Source: Adenophora triphylla var. japonica
Taxonomy: Eukaryota; Streptophyta; Magnoliopsida; Asterales; Campanulaceae
DNA: 64,000 bases
Assembly: GCA_022495995.1 (NCBI GenBank)
Contig: JAFEMH010000338.1
Location: 186,001 to 250,000 of the forward strand
Reading direction: 5' to 3'
Numbering within the stretch: the first letter of the stretch is position 1; every line of letters begins with the position of its first letter. Positions 55,425 through 64,000 of this stretch are shown here, piece by piece. Position numbers and translations under genes: made by a program. The notes under the pieces are model-generated. The model saw only the letters and a program-made list of their open reading frames with translations, was not told the DNA's origin and ran no database searches.

Positions 55425-57400
55425 AGAAGATCAAGCTCCGAGAAGAAAGCTGCACTTACCACTTTGGGGCTACCACTATCCTCTCCCTTTCTCCTTTGAT
55501 AGAAGTAGATTAGGTTTTAAATTTCCAAGTATGAACTCGAAGAGTCGTTCTGTCTTTCTAGTACTTCTCACCTCCTCTAGTTTGTGTCATCTAAACTACC
55601 GAGTCTGTTCTTAAATTTCTTCGATTAATCAAAGCAATTTTCTTTTCCTATACACTTTCCCTAAGGTTGCTCTACCTCATGAATATCACTTAATTTATAC
55701 AAAATAATGGACCCTCCATTTTCCTAAATCATCGCAAAAAAAAATAGAGACTTCTAAGAGAGTTTAAGAAGAAAGTTATCCTTAGGAGGCTTAAGGGCTA
55801 AACATTACCCTACTGAAAGTCAAAGGTCAACAAACGAAGAAAGTCAAAGGTGATGCTGTCAACTCTCATCCCAAGAAGAGTGGGGCTACTCAATTCAAAG
55901 CTTTGAGAGTACAAAAAAAATAAAAAAAAATAAAAAAAAACACCTCTCAAGCTTTCATTACCCCCACAACAAAGGTGAAAATTCAAATGAATGAAGGACT
56001 CTCCCACAAAGAAAAGGAGTCAAGTGATACCAACAAAAGAAAAGAGGATTCCTCAACATCCTCCTACATCAAGTGAAGAAGACTTTCAGTACCAAGAAAA
56101 ATGTTTACCCTTAAGTCATACTAATGATTGGCTTTCTTCTCAAACTTATTTAGAAACTTCCAGATGATGTACGGTTCATTAAAAGGTAGAATAAGTTTTC
56201 TAGATCCTTGAGACACGTGGCGTTCCTTGTTGAGTCTAGGGGCTTCCTGTTAGCCACTCTCATACACACTCTTGAAATCCAAGCATCAAAACTGGGGCTT
56301 CCCCACCTTTCCTACCCCAGTCAATCTCTTCTTCAAACTCTTCAAAATAATCAAATCTGCATTAGGGGCTTTCCTCTTTGCTCCTCACTCTCATCATCAG
56401 AGAATACACTTCTTCAAAGAGTCAATGCTTGGATTACCTTCCAAAAATAGAGTCCGTCTCTCCTCAACTAATTTGAGATCTCATCTCTCTCTCCTTAATA
56501 AGATTCTCTCATGAGTTCTCTTCAAGTTAAGATACTTTTCAAAAGAAAAATAAATGGCTCACTAGGTTGAAAACTCGTAAAGAGCAGCCTAGGCAAAAGT
56601 TAGAGCACAAAAGAAAAAAAGACGCAAAAGAGATGCCCGCTAGATTGAAAACCCGAAAGGGCGGTCTAGGCAAAAACTAGGATGCGCACTAAGAAAAAAA
56701 AATCAAAGGTCAAAGGGAGAGTATTCTTCAACCTTCTTCACCGGACGTCATTCGATCCTCTTCAAATCAAACCAACAAGGAGAGTCTTCTTCAATCACCT
56801 TCAAATCAAGAGAACAGCTTCACAAGCCTGTTCACAAAGTCATCTACCACTTACAAGCAACTTGGGGCTTGAGACACCAAAGGGCCTTGGACATAAAGCC
56901 ATTACGACAGTCGACAGATTTGTAGTCGTTTGCCTCCTAGAGACACGACTCAAAGGAGAAGTAAGAATGAAGATTCGCAACAAGCCTAGACGTGTTCACA
57001 AAAAGGTTACTCATCAAAATCCTACAACAATGAAGAAACAGTACAGCCTCGCTGACTATCAACAGATTCTGCATAACCTGATTTGGTCCCAACTTGTCAA
57101 ACACAAATTCACTCTCATACAGTTCACCCATCTCAAATACAAATCCATAAAATGTCCCTACATATCCATATACCATATACTCATATATAAACTCACCACC
57201 AAAATGACCAACCGGCCATTTACATGAACAGACGTGAGCACCACCACGTGAGTCCAGTTAAACAACTAAAATCTGAAAAAATCTATTTGGAATCTTTATG
57301 TGTTGACAGGTTCAGAAAGGTAAGAATCATTTGGGTCTATCCGAGACCAGCATGCATATATCCTTGCATTACAGGGGCCGACAGAACCTCCACCTCAACC
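55425..57400 (+). other. Non-coding 3' region of element G, first part
   Basis: Bases 56560-56700 hold two copies of a line with AGGTTGAAAACTCG / AGATTGAAAACCCG and GCCTAGGCAAAA. This corresponds in reverse complement to 5440 of X and 13510-13620 of A. A-rich runs lie at 55911-55940. No convincing gene is seen. Confidence 0.55.
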
Positions 57401-57404
57401 AACA

Positions 57405-57740
57405 ACTTCAAAGTCTGTGACGGCAGCAAACTTCAAGTCCGTGACCTCGGCGACACCAGCAAAGTCTCGTGGACGGCAAAGAACTTCAAGTCCGTGACCT
57501 CGGCAACACCAAAGAAAGTCTCGTGACGGCAAAGAACTTCAAGGCCGTGACCTCGGCGACAACTTCAAAGTCTGTGATGGCAGCAAACTTCAAGTCTGTG
57601 ACCTCGGCGACAACTTCAAAGTCTGTGACGGCAGCAAACTTCAAGTTCGTGACCTCGGTGACAAATTCAAAGTCTGTGACGGCAGCAAACTTCAAGTCCG
57701 CGACCTCGGCAACAATAGCAACGTCAGTAACCTCGGGCGG
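57405..57740 (+). repeat. 51-bp tandem array of element G
   Basis: About six imperfect copies of a unit with GGCAGCAAACTTCAAGTC, TGTGACCTCGGCGACAAC and TTCAAAGTCTGTGAC. The half units are also related to each other (about 25 bp). The period keeps frames open on both strands without coding evidence. Confidence 0.85.
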
Positions 57741-57896
57741 CGCACTTCAACAACTTCATCAACAAACAGGTATCTTCAGAATTGGGTCAGGTCCTTGATT
57801 CCTCAGTATGATTTTACCTTTTCAAAAAAATCCCTCTTCAATTTTCAAAAATGCTTTTCAAAATACCTAAAATAGCCTTTTTAGTGTTTTGGAGTC

Positions 57897-57941
57897 GAAC
57901 TATGTTTGGTCTGATTCTCTCTTAGAGATACGTAGGCAGCC
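57897..57941 (+). other. Candidate structured RNA motif, copy 7 (element G, near 3' LTR)
   Basis: GAACTATG, TCTGAT, inner stem TCTC/GAGA with a TTA loop, then TACGTAGGCAGCC. The outer stem CTATG/CGTAG has one G-U pair. It lies about 90 bases before the 3' LTR, as in E. Confidence 0.6.
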
Positions 57942-58028
57942 GTGTGGCACGACCATCCCAATGTTCAGAATGATGTCTTTTCTATCGACGGCATGACTTC
58001 TTCCATAAGTCTTGTCGCCGAGGGGCTC

Positions 58029-59081
58029 TGTAGACACCCCATTCTGAACCAATAACTCATGATTACACTACTCTTCGTCTCTCTTTTGTGTTTTGATGAA
58101 AGCATATTAGTTTCGTCATGTTTCGTTAAGTTTCTAACTAACCTCGTTAGTTTTGGACCTAACTGACTAACGGAATAAACTGAAGAGGACAAAATAGTCA
58201 AATGACTAGTTATCTCGTGCGGAATAGCGTGTCTCGCGCGAGATATCCCCTCGACAGGATGTATAGAAATCACTCTCCTTCTCCGTTTCAACCTCTTTTC
58301 TTGATAAACCTCATCTAATCCGGTCATCCAATGATGATTGAATTCTAGAACCTTCCTAGATGTGTTTTACCTCTCCACCTCTACCTCTTAAACCCCTATA
58401 AATACTTGGTGACTTCCACTGTTTCAGAGGTCCAGATTTCCACATAACACACACAATTTGTTGATTTCTCTCCACGAAAGATTCCTTCAAATCACTCACA
58501 AAACCTCCCTAAAATCATCTAAAGTTTGTTTATCAACCTTGTTGATCAACAAACATCCAAACCCGAATCAAGGATTGAGGCGAAGCTCTGTCCGCATCAA
58601 GATTTGGCTCTCATATTGAGTTGAAACTCTGCCCGAATTGCTTCTCGATCGAGAAGACATCTTAGAACCACGTTCTAAATCAATTACTCCCTAAACCCAA
58701 GGTAAAATCCTCTATTTCTCCTCTTCTTCTCAATCTCTCTCTATTGGATTTTAGAGTGGTGTAATCCCATCAAAAGGATTGGCCTAGAGTCCCTTCAATC
58801 GATGAAGGCGATCTCAAAGCATACAATCCGACATTTCTAATCAAGAAATTGATTAGGGTTTGCTTGTTTTCTTTAATTATATATATATTGTAAAGATTGA
58901 AAACCTCTCTTTTCTTTAGCAAGACCGATCTTCGGATTGGGTGGAATGGATGCTCCTTGACCTACCCATTCCATAACCTAAGCCCCGAACTCAAATCTCT
59001 TTTCAAAATGGTTTTCCTATGTTTCCAAACGAATAATATAGGTGGCGACTCAAAAGATAAAATTCTTCTCACAACGCTACA
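58029..59081 (+). repeat. Right LTR of element G
   Basis: It runs TGTAGACACCCC to AACGCTACA. TATAAATA box at 58397-58404; TCTCGCGCGAGATAT palindrome near 58233-58247. TSD AATGC follows. Confidence 0.9.
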
Positions 59082-59086
59082 AATGC

Positions 59087-59955
59087 AACCACTTATGAGA
59101 AGATATTTCATAAGGTGATTGGATGTCCTTATACTTGTACCGTTCACCCCCTTCTATGGCCACGGATTGAGGGGTTCAGCTTCTGTGGATATGTGTAGTC
59201 ATGCCACATGATAGCGAGGCAGCTTATATGGATCTCTATAAGGGGTCATATAAGAGGTGAATGTGCACTAGCAGTTCACCAAATGAGTGGAGTATAAGTA
59301 TAACTCCCACCGTAGTACTACATATGACTCAGATGAGGAAGGTAAAGGGAAAGGTAACGTAAAGTGTTTACTATTTTCCCAATGTGACTGAGCAACCTGT
59401 TTGGTGTTGCATATTTGTACTGAGCAACCTGTTTATGTGTTGCATCTTGTATGGCATATTTTTGCATACATAATAGCTTGCTAAGATTTTATCTCACCCC
59501 TTCTCCCTTTATTATTTTAGATCCCGCTGAGACAGGAGGACCGGACCAGTGAGGCCGGGGTAGGAGTTTGGACATCTTTTGGTTGTCGGGGTATGTGTTG
59601 TCTTGGGGAGTTGGGATTGTTGGTTGCTATTCTTTTGGGGAAAGGTTTTGTAAGTAAAAATCTCATAAACATGTTTTCAGTTGGATGGCGTTGTAATTCA
59701 ACTTGAGTTGGTTTGATGTTATGGTTGGCTTGTGTAAGTCTTACCAGTTGTATATTTGTATAAACAGGTTATGTTTGGTTGCAACAAGGTTTTTATATCG
59801 CCTCTGTGTAGAGAGGTTATTTTGAAATTGTTTTGAAAATGAGTTGTATACTTTTCAAGTTAAAGTAAAGAAAAGTTTTTTTTTTAAATGGTATTTTGGG
59901 ACTCTCCATCCTGGGACATGAGTTTATAGGTCTCGGGAGTTGGGAGGAGCCCACA
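59087..59955 (+). repeat. H solo LTR, right part
   Basis: Continues H after G. It contains CCCGCTGAGACAGGAGGACC and long GT-rich sequence, and ends GGAGCCCACA. The apparent open frame starting near 59940 begins in this LTR by chance. Confidence 0.7.
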
Positions 59956-59960
59956 GAATC

Positions 59961-60276
59961 TCCCACTTCAGGAAGTGTTTGGCCAATGTCAAAGATGCCG
60001 TCAAAAGGTTGACCCCGAAGGAAAGAAGGGATATGCTTGACAGTGATGAGGAATGTGACCCTGCTTTGTTGAAAAAGTTGTTATGGCAAGATGATGAAAC
60101 CACTAGCAAACCTCCAAACCCTGGGAATGATAACTCCTGCTGCATGTTGACTCTGAAAAGCCTGAATGAAACTGTCAAGGACTTGAGTGAGGAAGAAGAA
60201 ACTGAGATCAGCCAGTTACTAAGTCAATGGGGAACTCAGAATTTGGAAAAAGCTAGAAAGCATGTAACCTGGGATT
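59961..60276 (+). pseudogene. Element B ORF continuation after H
   Basis: SHFRKCLANVKDAVKRL, then LTPKERRDMLDSDEECDP and an acidic helical segment (ETVKDLSEEEETEISQ). TAG at 60276 follows VTWD. No known domain; this segment of the polyprotein precedes protease. Confidence 0.6.
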
Positions 60277-61280
60277 AGATTCGTGAGGCTGCCTATACCT
60301 CCGATGATGCTGTGAACCAAATCAATCAGCAGAGTTGGCCATATGCTAGCAAAGGCGCACCTTTAACCCTGAAGGAGCTGAAGGAATCTTCCAATAGGGC
60401 TAATAACCCAGGGAAGTCTAACGTCTATGTGATGACTCGGTCTGGGCAAATAAGTGTGGAACCACCTAAAGGTGACAAAAGAAAAATCGGTTCCGAACCA
60501 AAGACAGACAAGCGACCTTATAAGCTAGAGACAGAAAAGTTAGACTCTGAGAAGGAAGACCCGGTGTTGACTCAGCTGAAGTGCACTCAAGCCAATATTT
60601 CCCTGTGGTCCTTGTTAACCTCCTCCTACCCTCACAAGCTGAAGTTAGAAGAAAGCTTGGCCAATACCATGGTGCCCATAGATGTCACCCCAGATGAGGT
60701 CGTCCAAATGATCGGAAACATTCATTATGGTAACATCATCAATTTCACTAACCTGGACTTGCCAAAATATGGAGCTAATCATAATGAGCCACTTTACATC
60801 ACTGTCCATTTGGAAGAACGCCGGTTACCAAGGGTGTTAGTCGACGGAGGGTCCGCAATGAATGTCCTGCCATCGAAAATGATGGACTTGCTGGATTTGA
60901 AGCCCACGGACTTAAAGCCGTCTAGTCAAACTATTAAGGCCTATGATTCCACTGCTCGATCAGTCCTGGGGATTGCAACTCTAAAATTGTGGTTCGGAAA
61001 GAAGGTCATGGATGTAGATTTCCAAGTAATAGACATCCCCATTTCATTTACCGCTTTGCTGGGACGACCCTGGATCCATCAGATAAATGGAGTAGCCTCT
61101 ACCCTACACCAATATGTCAAGTTCCAATCCGATGACGGAACTATCACTACTATCTACGGGGACAGTATTACTGTGGAAGGGACCAACACCGGAGGTATTC
61201 CGATACTAGAGATTAAACACGATGATGAAGGGCTTGCCCTAACCGGATTCTCTGTGGCCACCTCTAAGGTGCAAGTGTGA
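60277..61280 (+). pseudogene. Aspartic protease region of element B
   Basis: After a K/E-rich linker (KGDKRKIGSEPKTDKRPYKL), the protease runs from about 60780: EPLYITVHLEERRLPRVLVD, catalytic VDGGSAMNVLP (60838-60870), TIKAYDSTARSVLG and FTALLGRPWIHQ. All key protease residues are present. TGA at 61278 follows VQV. Its retained active site contrasts with the altered protease of X. Confidence 0.85.
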
Positions 61281-61736
61281 TGTGCAGACCTCACTACTAC
61301 CTCCGAAAAAATACCTCCTGCCATACGAATGATGAGAAAGATGAGTTATCTTCCGGGGCTTGGATTGGGTAAAAGGCTTCAGGGTTGCAACACTGTCATC
61401 AATGCAAGAGAACAAACCACCCGACATGGCCTAGGCTACGAACCGCATCCTCTGGATTACAGAAAAGCTGGGAGAACAGTTCTGGGAAAGCGAAACGAAG
61501 GGGTCCGTCTCCATCCTTACACTTTGTCTTTGGCTCAATACTTTATAAAAGGTGAGACCCAGTATGATGAAAGTGATAGTCAGCCGTCCGTGAGAAAAAG
61601 TCTTCTGGAAAACCTTGAAAAGGCTCATGGAAAACCAGGAAATCCTATTCGGAGGATGTTTCTTGACCTGCCGAATATTCCTGGGGCTACCACCGCTGTT
61701 CAGAATAAGTATGTCTTCAAAGGAAGCCCAGATTGA
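61281..61736 (+). pseudogene. G-patch-like domain after protease (element B)
   Basis: The stretch MRKMSYLPGLGLGKRLQG (about 61332-61385) and, some 15 residues on, RHGLGYEPHPLDY fit the glycine-rich G-patch pattern (an RNA-binding or helicase-activating motif). G-patch C-terminal to a retroviral protease is known in betaretroviruses. TGA at 61734 ends the frame. The neighbouring elements C and D lack it. Confidence 0.6.
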
Positions 61737-62545
61737 TTCAAAGAGCCAGCACTCTTCCCATCAGGGGTAATGGATTTCTCCACCTTCGAGTTAGCCCTCC
61801 CAAAGAACAAAGTGATAGAAGCCGCAAGTAGCGGAGGACAGTGGCCAGTCTTACAGAAGCTGTTCGATGAAGAAGCGCGGATTCCTGACTTTATCAACTT
61901 CAGCTCAGATGATGATACAGTTGCGGTAATCGGAGATGGCAGTGAAGAACCTTTTGATCCCCGCACCCTGGTGACCAAGACAGAGATGCCTTTGAAGAAT
62001 TGGGAGACATTCTCAGGACCGATAGCCAGCCGACAGCAAATGATCATGGAGCTTGGATTGGTTCCCCGTCCTCTCAGTCTAGTCACGTCAAACACCTTGT
62101 CATCCATACTCTAGAGTCAGGAATCTTTGAGTTTCAATCCTCTGAGTCATCTGGTGGCCTCACGCCTGAAGATTACGAGTGTGTCGCCAATGTTATCTTT
62201 CCCTTTGCATTAAATGAAATGATAGATCTTTCCGAGTATCCCCTTATTGCCAACTTAACAAATGATAAATTAACTAATAACTTAACAACAGTTAATAATG
62301 ATTCATTTGAACAAGATGAAAACACACTAAATGAACAATACATTAAAGAAATCTTTAAGCAGGTTACTGATAAAGAGGAAAACCGGGCCCAAGCTGCCGA
62401 GGAGGTTTTGATGAGTGTTAACCTGGGTACTATTGAAGAACCTAAAGAGACACAGATCAGGAACTTCTTTCAAGGGGCTGAACGGGATAGACTGGTTGAT
62501 CTGCTCAGAGAGTATGTGGATGTGTTCGCTTAGTCTTAGAAAGAC
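61737..62545 (+). pseudogene. PR-RT linker of element B
   Basis: The conserved linker is shared with X: LKNWETFSGPIASRQQMIMELGLVPRP, then after a frame change near 62105 GLTPEDYECVANVIFPFALN. The end EETQIRNFFQGAERDRLVDLL-type region (KETQIRNFFQGAERDRL here) leads into RT. Stops TAG at 62531 and 62537. Confidence 0.65.
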
Positions 62546-63400
62546 ATGCCGGGGCTGGATAGCTCAATTGTGGAGCACAGGATCCCTTTGGCACCCGATG
62601 CCAAACCGGTAAAACAGAAGCTAAGGAAAATCAAGCCAGAATGGTCTCTGCAGGTTATGGAGGAGATTGAAAAGATGCTGCGGGTAGGATTCATCAGGGT
62701 CATCGAATACCCGACCTGGTTGTCAAATATCGTGACTGTGACTAAGGCCAACGAGAAGGTGCGCTGCTGTGTGGATTTCCGGGATCTAAACAAGGTCAGT
62801 ACCAAGGATGACTATCTGTTGCCAAACATAGACATTCTGGTGGATGCCACGGCCAACTACGAAGTCAAATCTTTCGTTGATGGTTTTGCTGGCTACAATC
62901 AGATCAAGATGGCTTAAGAGGACTAGGAAAAGACAGCCTTCACCACTCCATGAGGGACGTACTGTTACACGGTGGTGCCTTTTGGGTTAAAAATGCTGGG
63001 GCTACATATCAGAGGGCAGTGACTGCACTCTTTCATGACATGATCTACAAGGAAATCGAGGTCTATATCGATGATATGATTATCCACTCTAAAGGCATAG
63101 ATGGACAACACCTTGTCGACCTGCGAAAGTTCTTTGAGCGATTAAGACAACATTCTATGTGACTGAACCCTGCAAAATGCACCTTTGGAGTGATAAGGGG
63201 AAAAGTGCTTGGGTACATGGTCACAGAATGAGGCATTGAAGCCGATCCCCGAAAGATCAAAGCCAAAATGGATATGAGGCCACCTCGAACCCAGACAGAA
63301 GTCAAAAGCTTTATGGGCAAGTTACAGTGCATCAGCCGTTTTGTCAATCAGCTGACTACTATATGTGAGCCCATCTTCAATCTTATGAAAAAAAACATTG
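62546..63400 (+). pseudogene. Reverse transcriptase of element B
   Basis: MPGLDSSIVEHRIPLAPDAK starts the RT region; CCVDFRDLNKVSTKDDYLLP, FVDGFAGYNQIKM, GLKNAGATYQRAV-type block and YIDDMIIHSKG (about 63066) follow. At least five stops, including TAA 62915, TAG 62921 and TGA 63160, plus local frame changes near 62950, break it. Most look like C-to-T or G-to-A decay. Confidence 0.85.
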
Positions 63401-64000
63401 ATACAGAATGGAATGAGGAATGCCAAGATGCCTTTGACCAAATCAAGGCATACCTAGTAAATCCCCCGGTACTGTGCCCCCCACATGGAAAGAAACCTCT
63501 TCTGCTCTATCTCACTGTCACTGACACGGCAGTTGGGGCTACGCTGGCCCAGGAAAAGAAGGATTCTCGGGTAGAAAATGCCATTTACTTTGTTAGTCGA
63601 AAGCTGCAAGTGAGTGAGCTCAATTACTCGGCGTGTGAAAAGACTTATGCAGGACTAGTCTGGGTAGTCGGGAAACTGAAGCACTACATGCAGACCCATA
63701 CTGTGAATTTGGTCTCGAAAATGGACCCCATCAAGTATATCTTCGACAAACCTTCCCTCTCGATGCGCCTAGCCAAGTGGTCATTCTTCCTAGCAGAGTT
63801 TGACATCAACTATGTGACAAGAAAGGCAATCAAGGGTCAAGCACTGTCAGACCATCTGGCAAATTTCCCTAGCAATGAGGACCGAGGGCCTGAACCCCAG
63901 TTTCCAGATGAAGGGATCTTCATTATTGAGCCTGAGAACCGATGGAAACTCTTCTTTGAGGGAGCTGCTAACAAAAGGGGAAATGGCATAGGAATGCTAC
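63401..64000 (+). pseudogene. RNase H and start of archaeal-type RNase H of element B, cut by window end
   Basis: The Ty3 RNase H reads LLLYLTVTDTAVGATLAQEK, YFVSRKLQVSELNYS and ends IKGQALSDHLANFP (about 63845). From 63930 the second RNase H begins (WKLFFEGAANKRGNGIG). The first acidic residue is E where C and D have D, which would weaken the active site. This confirms the Tat lineage for B. Integrase lies outside the window. Confidence 0.8.

Larger units (their letters stand above)
51727..59081 (+). mobile_element. Element G: gag-only retrotransposon (TR-GAG type) inside H
   Basis: TSD AATGC is at 51722-51726 and 59082-59086. LTRs are 51727-52779 and 58029-59081, each 1053 bp, with about twenty differences. 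The left LTR starts TTTAGAC where the right starts TGTAGAC, so one terminal base is mutated. Primer-like site 52781-52797, leader, gag 54061-55424, and a 2.6-kb non-coding 3' region with a 51-bp array. PPT-like GTCGCCGAGGGGCTC precedes the right LTR and resembles the one of E (GTCGCCGAGGGGCTAC). No protease or pol is present. Confidence 0.9.
50082..59955 (+). mobile_element. Element H: solo Tekay/Del-like LTR, about 2.5 kb, split by G
   Basis: The LTR begins TGTCACAACCC, typical of Tekay/Del chromovirus LTRs, and ends GGAGGAGCCCACA. TSD GAATC is at 50077-50081 and 59956-59960. The two parts are 50082-51726 and 59087-59955. A TATATATATCC box lies near 50410-50420. The right part contains CCCGCTGAGACAGGAGG and GAGGCCGGGGTAGGAG, also typical of this LTR type. 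No internal region is present, as expected after LTR-LTR recombination. Confidence 0.75.
19629..64000 (+). mobile_element. Element B: outermost Tat-type retrotransposon, split by three insertion stacks
   Basis: The parts are leader and gag start (19629-20479), gag/ORF continuation (48823-50081) and PR-G-patch-RT-RNase H (59961-64000). The order of parts and the matching TSDs (GGGTT for C, GAATC for H) show that one element has been interrupted. Its 5' LTR must lie left of A, and its integrase and 3' LTR right of the window. It has many C-to-T/G-to-A type stops and is the oldest layer. Bases 20480-48822 and 50082-59955 inside these coordinates belong to other elements. Confidence 0.8.

Noticed and set aside
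56682..57227. 181-codon frame in the 3' region of G
   Set aside because: Low-complexity, no similarity recognised, and the region is non-coding in related gag-only elements.
59940..60278. Gene starting at 59940
   Set aside because: The first codons lie in the end of the H LTR; the coding sequence is the middle of the element B ORF.

Overview
This 64-kb window is plant nuclear DNA, probably from a dicot. Every part of it that I can assign belongs to LTR retrotransposons, almost all of the Ty3/gypsy Tat type (which includes Ogre- and Retand-like elements). The signs are 1-1.8 kb LTRs, primer sites matching plant tRNA-Arg(ACG), CHHC-type gag knuckles, pol genes with a second archaeal-type RNase H, and large antisense accessory genes. 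I see no rRNA or tRNA gene, no CRISPR, and no single-copy host gene outside the transposons.

The layout is a stack of insertions that can be resolved from target-site duplications (TSDs). Element B (+) is outermost; its pieces are 19629-20479, 48823-50081 and 59961-64000, and it leaves the window on both sides. Three stacks are inserted in B. (i) In the 5' leader of B lies element A (-, 12404-19628), which is interrupted by element X (-, from before base 1 to 12403). (ii) In the gag of B lies element C (+, 20480-48822, TSD GGGTT). C is interrupted in integrase by its relative D (+, 23283-45068, TSD GCAGC), and D is interrupted in reverse transcriptase by E (-, 26930-40148, TSD AAACC). (iii) In the later coding region of B lies H, a roughly 2.5-kb solo Tekay-like LTR (50082-59955, TSD GAATC), split by the gag-only element G (+, 51727-59081, TSD AATGC). 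LTR divergence by eye falls in nesting order: C about 3%, D about 2%, E below 0.5%.

X lacks reverse transcriptase but carries two genes antisense to its own transcript: a four-exon plant-mobile-domain (PMD) gene at 351-3178 and an intronless DUF7745-type gene at 3604-5106 with a single internal stop. C, and in part D, carry a different spliced antisense gene encoding a gypsy-transposon-type domain plus coiled coil. A, E and G are gag-only passengers with long tandem-repeat 3' regions. C, D and B keep recognisable but nonsense-riddled pol genes. Gag-PR of D is the only long intact polyprotein.

The most interesting unexplained signal is a roughly 45-nt motif found seven times in X, A, E and G, always on the element's sense strand. 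Its outer arms (CTAYG and CGTAG) are constant, while an inner hairpin changes sequence but keeps pairing. It looks like a conserved structured RNA element of these Tat families. Other points of note are a shared CCGCGCGG-plus-TATA module in LTR promoters and upstream of the antisense genes, a TAG-CAA-TTA stop between protease and reverse transcriptase in D, a G-patch after the protease of B, and exact palindromes. All alignments and boundaries were read by eye.
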